Source of the DNA: Oscillospiraceae bacterium | GTDB lineage: Bacteria > Bacillota_A > Clostridia > Oscillospirales > Oscillospiraceae | DNA length: 18,760 bases | Reading direction: 5' to 3' | NCBI GenBank assembly: GCA_017540945.1 | Contig: JAFYAB010000142.1 | Span: 1 to 18,760, forward strand | In this document: positions 1-8,127 of the stretch, piece after piece | How the letters are laid out: each line of letters begins with the position of its first letter | How positions within the stretch are numbered: position 1 is the stretch's first letter | Program-made: the position numbers and the translations under genes | Notes under the pieces: generated by a model | Database searches by the model: none | Told to the model about the DNA's origin: nothing | The model's input: only the letters and a program-made list of their open reading frames with translations

Positions 1-240
1 CCTACTACTACAAGGCTGTGCTGTGGGCCTATGAGAACGGCATCACCAAGGGCGTCAGCGATACCGAGTTCGGCAGAAAGAAGTCCGTGTCCCGCAGAGA
101 CATGATGGTGTTCCTGTACACGCAGCAGGGCAAGCCCACCTTCACGCTGTCTGAGAGCCCCTACACCGATGTGACCGATCCGAAGGCCTACTACTACAAG
201 GCTGTGCTGTGGGCCTACGAGAAGGGCATCGACAAGGGCG
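1..240 (+). repeat. Direct repeat within SLH coding sequence
   Basis: Bases 1-54 recur at 187-240 with four mismatches, a period of 186 bases that matches one SLH unit (62 codons). Both copies encode YYYKAVLWAYE followed by a glycine-rich turn. Confidence 0.85.
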
Positions 241-335
241 CCGACGGTATGTTCAACGGCAAGTCCGACTGCCTGCGCGAGACGGTGGTCCTGTGGATGT
301 ACCGCACCCTGCAGGGCAAGGCGCTGGCTGAATAA
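1..335 (+). CDS. SLH-domain protein, C-terminal fragment
   Basis: The gene enters from the left edge (reading frame starts at base 3) and stops at TAA 333-335, leaving about 110 residues. Two S-layer-homology units are visible: the end of one (YYYKAVLWAYENGITKG onward) and a full one starting YTDVTDPKAYYYKAV and ending near LWMYRTLQGK. The DNA of the two units is nearly identical over 54 bases (1-54 and 187-240, four differences), pointing to recent unit duplication or gene conversion. SLH units normally bind pyruvylated secondary cell-wall polymer and anchor exported proteins to the Gram-positive wall. The functional N-terminal part lies outside the window, so the protein's job cannot be told. 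A terminator follows about 85 bases downstream. Confidence 0.9.
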   Translation, partial: YYYKAVLWAYENGITKGVSDTEFGRKKSVSRRDMMVFLYTQQGKPTFTLSESPYTDVTDPKAYYYKAVLWAYEKGIDKGADGMFNGKSDCLRETVVLWMYRTLQGKALAE

Positions 336-420
336 GCCGACCGCTCTTTCGAGCACACCCGTTCCCGCGGCATAAGCGGCCGTCGGCCGCCTGCCGCGAC
401 GGACCCAACGCAAACCAAAG

Positions 421-444
421 CCCGGAGCGGGCAACCGCTCCGGG
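421..444 (+). terminator. Hairpin downstream of SLH gene
   Basis: A perfect 10-bp stem (CCCGGAGCGG / CCGCTCCGGG) with loop GCAA. It lacks a T tract of its own but sits just before a second hairpin that has one. The stem core CCGGAGCGG recurs in the terminator at 7270-7310, downstream of the other SLH gene. Confidence 0.55.
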
Positions 445-463
445 CAACCGGAAAAACAAAAGG

Positions 464-493
464 CCCTGGCCGCGCAAGCGGCCAGGGTTTTTT
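464..493 (+). terminator. Rho-independent terminator of SLH gene
   Basis: Stem CCCTGGCCGC / GCGGCCAGGG (10 bp) with a GCAA loop, followed directly by six T. It is the best terminator for the SLH gene ending at 335. Confidence 0.85.
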
Positions 494-537
494 GTTGGGT
501 AAGTCGAGAAATCGGGATTTGTCGGACTCTCCGCAAA

Positions 538-695
538 GCCTTCCCCCTCGGGGGAAGGTGGCATCCGGCGTCTCACGGAAGCCGGATGACGGATGAGGGG
601 CGCTGCATGTTCAATGCTCGTTGATGGGGGGCGCTCTGTCGTCGATACCTCCGCTCATCCGGCGCTTCGCGCCACCTTCCCCCCGAGGGGAAGGC
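538..695. repeat. Inverted-repeat intergenic element (25-bp ends)
   Basis: Bases 538-562 and 671-695 form imperfect 25-bp terminal inverted repeats, each itself palindromic (CCTTCCCCC / GGGGGAAGG type). The inner arms also pair partly (GCCGGATGA near 580 with TCATCCGGCG near 655). No open frame with protein character lies inside. A related hairpin is at 11349-11374. Similar CCTTCCCC...GGGGAAGG elements are common in Oscillospiraceae-type genomes (recollection, not searched). Together with the two terminators it fills most of the 389-base gap 336-724; the remainder shows nothing recognisable. Confidence 0.7.
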
Positions 696-724
696 ATCCC
701 GCCAAATCCGATGTTGCGTTTCGC

Positions 725-2227
725 TTACAGTCCGTAGATTTTGCTGAACTTTTCCTCCAGGTAGTCGGTGAAGTATCTCGGATCGAAGGGTGCGCCGACG
801 GCCCTTTCCAGCAGCTCCATGGGGTCATAGAGCTTGCCGTACTTCCAGATATGCTCCTCCAGCCAGCCGGTGACGGGCCGCAGGTCGCCGGAGCGGATGG
901 CCGCCTCCACGTCCACGGTCTGCTTCATCTTCGCCAGCATCTGGGCGCCGTAGGCGGAGCCCAGGGCGTAGGAGGGGAAGTAGCCCACGTTGCCGCCGGA
1001 CCAGTGGCTGTCCTGGAGCACGCCCCGCTTGTCGTCGGGCACCTCGATGCCCAGGTATTCCTTGTATTTGGCGTTCCAGATCCCGGGCAGCTCCTCCACG
1101 GCGATGGAGCCGTCGAAGAGGCCCTTTTCGATCTCGTAGCGGACCAGCACGTGCAGGGCGTAGGTCAGCTCGTCGGCCTCCGTGCGGATCAGGCTGGGCT
1201 CGACCTTGTTGACGGCCAGGTACATCTGCTCGGCGGTGACGCCCGCCAGCTGCTCCGGGAAGAGCTCCCGCATCCTGGGGAAGATCAGCTCGATAAAGGG
1301 CTTGCTGCGGCCGATGTAGTTCTCCAAGAAACGGGACTGACTCTCGTGCATGGACATGGACACGCCGCCCCGCAGCAGGGTCCCCTCCAGCTCGTCGGCG
1401 GAATGGAGCTCATAAAGGGCGTGGCCGCCCTCGTGGATCACCGAGTACATGGAATAGACGGGGGTTTGCTCGTGGTAGTGGGTGGTGATGCGCACGTCCT
1501 TCTTGTTGAACATGGTGGTGAAGGGATGCTCGGTCTCGCCGATGGAGCAGCGCTTGCGGTCGATGGTGATCACGTCCATCAGGTAGTCGGAGAACTGCTT
1601 TTGGGCCTCGATGGGATAGCGCTTGCCCCAGATGAAGCTGTCGTCCACCTGCGGCTTTGCCATGACCTTTTTCAGCAGGGGCACGATCCGTTCCTTGAGG
1701 GCGTTGAAAAAGGCGTCGGTCTTCTCCATGGTGAGGCCCCGCTCGTAGCGGCTGAGCTGGGTGTCGTAGGGGGCCTGGTCCGGCTTATAGTATTTGGCGA
1801 AGCGGACGTTGGTGGCGAAGATGTCCCGGATGATGGGGGCGAAGGAGGCGAAGTCGCTGTCCTGCTTGGCCTTGTGCCACACGGCGTCGGCCTTGTTCAG
1901 CAGGGTGACGTAGCCCACGTACTCCTCCTGGGGAATAGAGGCGGTGTATTCGTTCTCCCGCAGGAAGAGCTGGATCTCCCGACGGTCCCGGGGGCTGAGC
2001 TCGTCTGCGTGCGCGTTCAGAAAACCAACGGCCTCCAGCAGGGCGGGGGCGGTCTCGATCTCGTAGGCGCAGCCGGAGAGATAGGCCAGGGTCTTGCCGC
2101 GGCCCTCGGCGGATTCCACCGGCGCCGCCGTGGCGCCGTCATAGTGCATCACGCCCATGGCGTGGTGCAGGGCCTTCATCTGGGCGATCTTTTCACGGTA
2201 GGTGTTCAGGGCTTCTTGGGTGGTCAT
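725..2227 (-). CDS. M32 family metallocarboxypeptidase
   Basis: A 500-residue protein, the usual length for thermostable carboxypeptidase 1 (Taq carboxypeptidase, M32), a cytosolic zinc enzyme that removes C-terminal residues from peptides. Diagnostic motifs appear in order: DVRITTHY at 244-251, the zinc site HEGGH at 265-269, HESQSR at 294-299 (third ligand Glu295), IRTEADELTY at 347-356, and the C-terminal block QDSHWSGG...GYFPSYALG near 408-425. The start ATG at 2227 follows GGAGGGAGAATACTGCC on the minus strand, a good ribosome site. It lies 128 bases downstream of psuG on the same strand with a repeat hairpin between; no promoter was found in the gap, so read-through from psuKG is possible. 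Likely role: intracellular peptide turnover. Confidence 0.95.
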   Translation of the reverse strand: MTTQEALNTYREKIAQMKALHHAMGVMHYDGATAAPVESAEGRGKTLAYLSGCAYEIETAPALLEAVGFLNAHADELSPRDRREIQLFLRENEYTASIPQEEYVGYVTLLNKADAVWHKAKQDSDFASFAPIIRDIFATNVRFAKYYKPDQAPYDTQLSRYERGLTMEKTDAFFNALKERIVPLLKKVMAKPQVDDSFIWGKRYPIEAQKQFSDYLMDVITIDRKRCSIGETEHPFTTMFNKKDVRITTHYHEQTPVYSMYSVIHEGGHALYELHSADELEGTLLRGGVSMSMHESQSRFLENYIGRSKPFIELIFPRMRELFPEQLAGVTAEQMYLAVNKVEPSLIRTEADELTYALHVLVRYEIEKGLFDGSIAVEELPGIWNAKYKEYLGIEVPDDKRGVLQDSHWSGGNVGYFPSYALGSAYGAQMLAKMKQTVDVEAAIRSGDLRPVTGWLEEHIWKYGKLYDPMELLERAVGAPFDPRYFTDYLEEKFSKIYGL

Positions 2228-2270
2228 GGCAGTATTCTCCCTCCGTTAGATTTCAGATAGTTTTGTGAAT

Positions 2271-2342
2271 GTAGGGGCCGATGCCCACATCGGCCCTCCG
2301 TATCATTCTGGGAAAAGGGCCGATGTGGGCATCGGCCCCTAC
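2271..2342. repeat. Long double hairpin, GTAGGG family (copy 1)
   Basis: Bases 2271-2297 are the exact reverse complement of 2316-2342 (27 bp), with an 18-base spacer. Each arm is itself a hairpin with stem GGGCCGATG / CATCGGCCC. Near-identical copies lie at 10863-10932 and, decayed, at 14936-15014. It sits between psuG and the M32 gene. Confidence 0.9.
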
Positions 2343-2355
2343 GGCTATTCACCGG

Positions 2356-3276
<921 letters not shown>

Positions 3277-3351
3277 GGATCGATTCTCCTTTTCGAGTGA
3301 ATAGATAAGAGTGAATCGTGAATAGTTGAGATGTCGCTTCAATTTTAATTC

Positions 3352-3378
3352 ATTTTTCAAATCGGAGATTTGAAAAAT
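3352..3378. repeat. AT-rich hairpin between psuK and psuG
   Basis: A perfect 12-bp stem ATTTTTCAAATC / GATTTGAAAAAT with loop GGA. It is embedded in GTGAATAG-like repeats (3297-3330, and inverted at 3380-3412). The right-hand repeats overlap the last codons and stop of psuK. Confidence 0.65.
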
Positions 3379-3390
3379 ACCGATTATTCA

Positions 3391-4311
3391 CTATTCGCTA
3401 TTCATTATTTTATGTACTACGGTGTCATAACAGAGCTCCGGGTTGACGGTTTCAGCGCTCTCGACGGCCAGGGAGCTGCAGGCCAGGGCGAAGCGGGCGG
3501 AGGTCTCCAGGGAGAGGCCGTCCAAAAAGGCCCGGACGAAGCCCGCCATCATGGCGTCGCCGCCGCCGCTGGCGTTCACCAGCCGGGTCTCGGGACAGGG
3601 CATCAGGCAGCGCGCCGTGTCCCAGGCGCAGTAGACGCCCTTGCTGCCCAGGGAGATGCAGACCCGCTGCAAGCCCGAGCGCAGCAGCTTGGAGGCCGCC
3701 AGCTCCAGACTGAGCCGGTCCGTGATGGCGATGCCGGAGAGCAGCTCCGCCTCGATGCGGTTGGGCTTGAGGGTGTGGAGCCTGCCCAGCACGGGCCGAA
3801 GCTTCTCCGCCTTGCTGACGGAGACCGGGTCCGCGAAGAGAGGGGCCGTGACCTGCCCGGCCAAAAACCCAATGGCCTCCCGGGTCAGGTTGGCGTCCAG
3901 CACCACCGCCGCCGCGCCGTTCAGCAGCGCCAGCTGTGTTGACAGGTAATCAGGTGTGATTTCGGCGGCCAAGGCGTTGTCGCAGAGGGCCAGCGCCATG
4001 TCCCCCTCGGGGCCCTCGATGGCCAGATAGCAGGAGGTGGTCCCTGTGGGGACGGGGCGGGCGTGGGAAAGATCAATGCCCGCGGCCTCACAGGCGCCGC
4101 GGATCGTCTCCTCCCAGGCGTCCCCCGCCAGGGCCGTCAGCAGGCAGACCCGCGCTCCCAGCAGGGCCAGGTTGTGGGCCACGTTCCGGCCCACGCCGCC
4201 CACGGAGCGGCGCACCTGCCCGGGGTTGGAATCCCGCGGGATCAGGGGCCCAAAGGCCTTGCCGCAGATATCGATGTTGATTCCGCCGACCACGGCGACA
4301 TAAGGCTTCAT
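3391..4311 (-). CDS. psuK: Pseudouridine kinase (PfkB family)
   Basis: A 306-residue ribokinase-fold sugar kinase that phosphorylates pseudouridine to pseudouridine 5'-phosphate, feeding PsuG. Seen: VVGGINIDICG at 7-17; DSNPG followed by GGVGRNVAHNLALLG at 38-52; HTLKPNRIEAELLSGI at 179-194, matching PsuK rather than general PfkB kinases; and the signature NASGGGDAMMAG at 246-257 with the catalytic base Asp252. A start five codons further upstream is possible, but ATG 4311 is preceded by GGAGGTGTTCCGG, a strong site. The final residues KIMNSE and the TAG stop lie in AT-rich repeat DNA. A consensus promoter lies upstream at 4332-4360. Confidence 0.94.
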   Translation of the reverse strand: MKPYVAVVGGINIDICGKAFGPLIPRDSNPGQVRRSVGGVGRNVAHNLALLGARVCLLTALAGDAWEETIRGACEAAGIDLSHARPVPTGTTSCYLAIEGPEGDMALALCDNALAAEITPDYLSTQLALLNGAAAVVLDANLTREAIGFLAGQVTAPLFADPVSVSKAEKLRPVLGRLHTLKPNRIEAELLSGIAITDRLSLELAASKLLRSGLQRVCISLGSKGVYCAWDTARCLMPCPETRLVNASGGGDAMMAGFVRAFLDGLSLETSARFALACSSLAVESAETVNPELCYDTVVHKIMNSE

Positions 4312-4331
4312 CCGGAACACCTCCATTTGCT

Positions 4332-4360
4332 ATTATATCATATCGGAATACAAAAGGCAA
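4332..4360 (-). promoter_or_regulatory. Sigma-A-type promoter of psuK
   Basis: On the minus strand TTGCCT (4360-4355), a 17-base spacer and TATAAT (4337-4332), about 20 bases upstream of the psuK ATG. It is divergent from the holB promoter. Confidence 0.8.
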
Positions 4361-4374
4361 CGACGGAAAAATAC

Positions 4375-4403
4375 TTGCATATCCTATTTATTTGTGTTAT
4401 TAT
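4375..4403 (+). promoter_or_regulatory. Sigma-A-type promoter of holB-ricT
   Basis: TTGCAT (4375-4380), a 17-base spacer and TATTAT (4398-4403), about 30 bases before the holB ATG. Nothing else of note lies in the 123-base divergent gap. Confidence 0.75.
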
Positions 4404-4434
4404 ATACAATCAGGAACACTATGGGGGTGTGGGC

Positions 4435-5388
4435 ATGGAGACGCTGCTTGGCAACGAACGGCTCAAGTCCGGCTTGGCTGCGGCCTTCGCCGCGGACAAG
4501 CTCTCCCATTGCTATCTGATCGCCGGACCCGCCGGCAGCGGCAAGCGCAGCCTGGCCCGCATCCTGGCCGCCGCCATGGAGTGTACCGCCGGGGCCAAGC
4601 GGCCCTGCGGGACCTGTCTCCAGTGCCGCAAGGTCCTGGACGGCGTCCACCCGGACGTCATCACCGTGGACGATCCCGCCAAAAAGACCGTCACCGTGGA
4701 CCAGATCCGCAAGGCCCGGGCCGATGTCTGGATCAAGCCCAACGAGGGCCGCCGGAAGGTCTACCTCTTTCCCCGGGCGGCGGACATGAACCCTGCGGCG
4801 CAGAACGCTCTGCTGAAGGTCATCGAGGAGCCTCCCCCGTACGCGGCTTTCCTGCTGCTGACGGAGGCGGCGGAGCGGCTGCTGCCCACGATCCGCTCCC
4901 GGGCCGTTCTCCTGCGCCTGTCGCCCCTGCGGGAGGCCGAGGGCGTGGCGGCCCTGGCCCGGCGGCACCCCGAGCAGGAGCGGGCCGCGCTGACCGCGGC
5001 CTGGCAGCGCTCCGAGGGGTATTTGGGCCAGGCGGAAGCCCTGCTGGCCGCCGGAGAGGGCCTTTCCCCGGAGACCCGGGCCTTTGCCGACAGCTTCGCC
5101 CGCCGGGATCGGCTGGGACTCACGGAGCTGCTGGTCCCTCTGGAGCGGAAGAAGCGGGACGAGCTGATCTCCCTGCTGAACCAGTGGGCGGAGCTTCTGA
5201 GCCGGGCCCTGGCGGTCCGGGCCGGCCAGCCGGGACGCTGGGAGGCGGCCGAGCGCATCGGCCGCAGCCGCACCTCCGCCGAAAGCCTGCGGGCCCTGCA
5301 AAGCCTGCGGAGGGCCGTGGAGCTGCTCCAGGGCAACGTCAGCCCCGGCGCCGTCTGCGGCGCGCTCCAGGTCTGGCTGGCGGAATAA
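4435..5388 (+). CDS. holB: DNA polymerase III delta' subunit
   Basis: A 317-residue AAA+ clamp-loader subunit that helps load the sliding clamp onto primed DNA. Seen: LSHCYLIAGPAGSGKRSLA with an intact Walker A (GPAGSGKRS, 31-39); zinc-module cysteines C50, C58, C61 and C64; VDQIRKA; the Walker B region RKVYLFPRAADMN near 107-119; NALLKVIEEPP at 124-134; and the TIRSRA segment at 152-157, the SRC-motif position with Ala in place of Cys. The C-terminal half is helical collar. ATG 4435 is chosen because translation then begins METLLGNERLKSGL, the family start; the ribosome site is weak (GGGGGTG). ricT follows after 78 bases, the same order as in Bacillus subtilis. Confidence 0.93.
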   Translation: METLLGNERLKSGLAAAFAADKLSHCYLIAGPAGSGKRSLARILAAAMECTAGAKRPCGTCLQCRKVLDGVHPDVITVDDPAKKTVTVDQIRKARADVWIKPNEGRRKVYLFPRAADMNPAAQNALLKVIEEPPPYAAFLLLTEAAERLLPTIRSRAVLLRLSPLREAEGVAALARRHPEQERAALTAAWQRSEGYLGQAEALLAAGEGLSPETRAFADSFARRDRLGLTELLVPLERKKRDELISLLNQWAELLSRALAVRAGQPGRWEAAERIGRSRTSAESLRALQSLRRAVELLQGNVSPGAVCGALQVWLAE

Positions 5389-5466
5389 GCCCGGCCCGCC
5401 TCGCCGGCAATCCCCCGGCCATCCCGCAACGAAACAGGAAATTGTATGAAGTAATAAGGAACAACT

Positions 5467-7041
5467 ATGGAACACGAACATGAAGAGATTCGGGAGCAGG
5501 AAGCTCCCGTCAGCGTAAACGAGCCCCGTCCGGCCCTCACCGCCGTCTCCGCCAAGAAGCAGGCGCCGAAGCTGAGCGCGCCTGTCGCGGAGCCCTCCGC
5601 GGCCCTGCCCGCCCCGCCGGAGGCGGACCCCAACGAGCGGGTCCCGGTCTGCGACGTGCAGTTCCGGCCCGGCAGCAAGATCTATTTCTTCGACCCCGGC
5701 AAGCTGGAGCTGAAAAACGGCGACCATGTGATCCTGGACACCTCCCGGGGCGCGGAGTACGGCTACTGCGTCATCGGCAACCACCGCGTCGCCCGCCGGG
5801 AGCTGGTGCAGCCCCTGCGCCGGGTCCTGCGGGTGGCCACCCCCATCGACGAACGGATCAAGGAGGAGAACGAGAAGCGGGAGAAGGAGGCCTACGCCTT
5901 CTGCCAGCGGAAGATCGAGGACCTGGGCCTGGATATGCAGCTGGTCTCCACCGAATGCGCCTTTGACGGCAGCAAGCTGCTGTTCTTCTTCACCGCCGAC
6001 GCCCGGGTGGACTTCCGGGAGCTGGTGAAGATCCTGGCCTCCAACTTCCACACCCGCATCGAGCTGCGGCAGATCGGCGTCCGGGACAAGGCCAAGATGC
6101 TGGGCGGCCTGGGCATCTGCGGCAGACCCTTCTGCTGCGCCAGCTTCCTGGACGACTTCCAGCCCGTCTCCATCAAGATGGCCAAGACCCAGAACCTGAG
6201 CCTGAATCCTACCAAGATTTCCGGCACCTGCGGCCGCCTGATGTGCTGTCTGAAATACGAGCAGGAGGCCTATGAGGACCTGATCCGGACCAGCCCCAAG
6301 GCGGAGTCCTTCGTGGATACCCCCGACGGCCGGGGCACGGTCACCGGCGTCAATCTGATGAAGCAGAGCGTCAACGTCCGCATGGAAAAGGACGAGGACG
6401 AGATCCACTGCTACCGCAACGACGAGATCTTTATCTTGCGCAGCGGCAAGCCCAAGAAGAACGACCCGCCCATCCCGGAAAACCTGGCTCCGATCTCCGG
6501 AAACCGGGATAACGAGCGCTTTTTGGAGCGGCGGCCCTTCCTGGACCACCGCCTGACGGTGGACCCCGAGGAGGCAGCGGAGGAGCCGCAGGACCCCGAG
6601 GAGGCGCAGCCGGAGCAGCCGGTCCGGGAGCCGGAGCAGAAGAACACCCGCCGCCAGCGCTGGGACCGGAAACCCGAGCAGCCGGAGCCGGACAAGCAGG
6701 AGAAAGCGGAGAAATCCGAGAAGCCCGCCCAGGAGAAGCAGGCCGAAGGCAGCCGCCGGGGGAAGAACCGCCGGGGCGATAAGCCCGCCGACCAGGGCGA
6801 AAAAGCGGCCAAGGCCGAAAAGCCGGAGCGCGTCGAAAAGGCGGAGACCGCGGAAAAACAGCCCTCCCGCCAGCAGCGCCGCCGTCAGCAGCAGGGCAAG
6901 CACGAGCCCAAGCTTCCCCTGCCGGAGCAGCCCAAGCGCCCCGTCCCGGAGAAGCGCCCCGAGGACCAGCCCGCCCCCAAGCCCGAGGGCAAGAAAAACA
7001 ACAAGCGGCGCTACTACCACAACCGGAAGCCGAAGGGATAA
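5467..7041 (+). CDS. ricT: PSP1/RicT (YaaT) family protein with long charged tail
   Basis: 524 residues, about twice the Bacillus subtilis RicT (YaaT). The PSP1-type core runs roughly 58-330, starting VPVCDVQFRPGSKIYFFDPG. The cysteine-rich centre is GGLGICGRPFCCASF (C218, C223, C224) and GTCGRLMCCLKYE (C255, C260, C261). In Bacillus, RicT joins RicA and RicF in an Fe-S complex that supports RNase Y-dependent mRNA processing and acts in sporulation and biofilm control. Residues 1-55 are a Pro/Ala-rich leader; about 345-524 are low-complexity Glu/Lys/Pro/Gln/Arg, ending in a basic cluster (NNKRRYYHNRKPKG) that could bind RNA (inference). Start ATG 5467 follows AAGGAACAACT. It is likely cotranscribed with holB. 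Confidence 0.92.
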   Translation: MEHEHEEIREQEAPVSVNEPRPALTAVSAKKQAPKLSAPVAEPSAALPAPPEADPNERVPVCDVQFRPGSKIYFFDPGKLELKNGDHVILDTSRGAEYGYCVIGNHRVARRELVQPLRRVLRVATPIDERIKEENEKREKEAYAFCQRKIEDLGLDMQLVSTECAFDGSKLLFFFTADARVDFRELVKILASNFHTRIELRQIGVRDKAKMLGGLGICGRPFCCASFLDDFQPVSIKMAKTQNLSLNPTKISGTCGRLMCCLKYEQEAYEDLIRTSPKAESFVDTPDGRGTVTGVNLMKQSVNVRMEKDEDEIHCYRNDEIFILRSGKPKKNDPPIPENLAPISGNRDNERFLERRPFLDHRLTVDPEEAAEEPQDPEEAQPEQPVREPEQKNTRRQRWDRKPEQPEPDKQEKAEKSEKPAQEKQAEGSRRGKNRRGDKPADQGEKAAKAEKPERVEKAETAEKQPSRQQRRRQQQGKHEPKLPLPEQPKRPVPEKRPEDQPAPKPEGKKNNKRRYYHNRKPKG

Positions 7042-7050
7042 GCCCCGCCT

Positions 7051-7174
7051 GTAGGGACAAGCATTGCTTGTCCGCCGTCCCGCTCCCGTACCAGCCCGTA
7101 GGGACGGCTCTCAGCCGTCCGCGCTCCCCCGCCCCGCCCGCTGTACCCCGCCGTAGCGGCGGTCATTGACCGCC
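7051..7174. repeat. Array of three GTAGGG-family hairpins
   Basis: Three short hairpins in the same orientation with different stems: 7051-7073 (GGACAAGC / GCTTGTCC, loop ATT), 7098-7120 (GGACGGCT / AGCCGTCC, loop CTC) and 7153-7174 (GGCGGTC / GACCGCC, loop ATT). Each is preceded by GTAGGG or GTAGCG. They lie directly after the ricT stop and are separated by about 25-30 bases of C-rich DNA. Confidence 0.75.
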
Positions 7175-7189
7175 ACATCCCGCCCGGGG

Positions 7190-7255
7190 CGAATTGAAAA
7201 TTGAGAATTGAAAATTGAAAATGGCGGAATGATCCAATTCTGCGAATTGGATCAT
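7190..7255. repeat. AATTGA-type tract and 12-bp hairpin
   Basis: 7191-7222 is a run of GAATTGA/AAATTGA units like the tract at 12270-12305. A perfect 12-bp stem follows: ATGATCCAATTC (7229-7240), loop TGC, GAATTGGATCAT (7244-7255). No coding frame has protein character here. Confidence 0.55.
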
Positions 7256-7269
7256 AAAAAAGAAGAAAA

Positions 7270-7310
7270 GTCGCCCCGGAGCGGTTCAACACGAACCGCT
7301 CCGGGGCGAC
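7270..7310. terminator. Strong terminator between convergent ricT and SLH gene
   Basis: A perfect 18-bp stem (GTCGCCCCGGAGCGGTTC and its complement) around the loop AACAC. On the minus strand it is followed by the T-rich run CTTTTCTTCTTTTTT, so it should terminate the SLH gene ending at 7397; on the plus strand the tail is only TGTCGTTTTG. Bases 7311-7396 show nothing else. Its stem core is shared with 421-444. Confidence 0.8.
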
Positions 7311-7396
7311 TGTCGTTTTGCTCAGCTTTCGGATTCCGGCAGGCAGTCGATGGCGTCCGCAGCCTCCGCGCGGACTTCCCGGCCGACGAGAAGGGA

Positions 7397-8065
7397 CTAT
7401 CCCGCTGCGGGTGCGGGGACAATCTGCCACGCCAGCACCATCAGCACCTGGGCGGCCTCGGCCCGGGTGGCGGTCTTTTTGGGCAGGCAGCGTCCGGCGG
7501 CGTCTCCGGCGAAGAAGCCCCGGTGGGCGCAGAAGACTACGGCGTCCCGGGCATAGGGGGAAACCTGTTCTATGTCGGAAAAGGCCCGCTCGATGACGTT
7601 GTCGTCCGTCACCAGCTCCGGCTTCACCGCCTGGGCGAAGCGCAGCAGCATCACGGCCATCTCCTGCCGGGAAATGGGGGCCTTAGGGTCAAAGCGCCCG
7701 TCCCCCCGTCCGGCGACGATGCCCTGGGACGCGGCCCAGGCCACGGGCTTGGCGTACCAGGCTGTCGCGGCAACGTCGGCAAAGTCGGCGGCGGGCGTCT
7801 CGGCGGGCAGCTCCGTCCAGAGCGCCGCCATTCGGTAGAGGGCGGTGACGAACATGGCCCGGGTCATGGACGCCTTGGGAGCAAAGCGTTGGCCGCCCAC
7901 CCCGTTCATGTAACCCATCTGGCTGACCCGGCAGACGGCGTCCGCGTACCAGGCGTCCTCCGGCACGTCGTCAAAGCCATAGGCCGCGAAGGCCCCGCTT
8001 ACCAGGCCCATGGTCAACAGCGCCGCCATCAGCAGCGCCCCAAGCTTCACAGAGATTTTTTTCAT
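7397..8065 (-). CDS. Small secreted protein of three SLH repeats
   Basis: 222 residues: a signal peptide at 1-28 (MKKISVKL start, hydrophobic core LGALLMAALLTMGLV, AFA-A cleavage region), then three SLH units at about 31-80 (FDDVPEDAWYADAV), 93-146 (DFADVAATAWYAKPV) and 161-215 (AFSDIEQVSPYARDAV). No other domain is present, so it may be a wall-binding module, a competitor for anchoring sites or a partner protein. The second unit has a typical GRFDPKAPISRQEMA ending; the third is more divergent. Start ATG 8065 follows AAGGAGG. It is divergent from the ECF sigma gene and has a matching promoter at 8128-8154, suggesting it is a target of that sigma factor (inference). A terminator lies at 7270-7310. 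Confidence 0.9.
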   Translation of the reverse strand: MKKISVKLGALLMAALLTMGLVSGAFAAYGFDDVPEDAWYADAVCRVSQMGYMNGVGGQRFAPKASMTRAMFVTALYRMAALWTELPAETPAADFADVAATAWYAKPVAWAASQGIVAGRGDGRFDPKAPISRQEMAVMLLRFAQAVKPELVTDDNVIERAFSDIEQVSPYARDAVVFCAHRGFFAGDAAGRCLPKKTATRAEAAQVLMVLAWQIVPAPAAG

Positions 8066-8127
8066 TGTTTTTTCCTCCTTGATTTTTTCGGAAGCACAGC
8101 GCAGCGCTGTTTGCTTTCTGCCTGTAT

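Noticed and set aside
593..2260. Long open frame on the plus strand opposite the M32 gene
   Set aside because: It is the antisense shadow of a clear M32 carboxypeptidase in GC-rich DNA; the translation is Gly/Val/Leu/His-rich with no domain.
3277..3360. 28-codon N-terminal extension of PsuG
   Set aside because: The extension is read from AT-rich repeat DNA and ATG 3276 has a strong AAGGAG site at the family N-terminus.
4384..7020. Very long minus-strand open frame (878 codons) opposite holB and ricT
   Set aside because: It spans two well-supported plus-strand genes and their promoter; its composition is low-complexity Leu/Gly/Val, as expected for a mirror of GC-biased codons.
7051..7174. 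Possible CRISPR-like array of three spaced repeats
   Set aside because: The repeat units differ in stem sequence, there are only three, the spacers are short C-rich DNA, and no cas gene is present.
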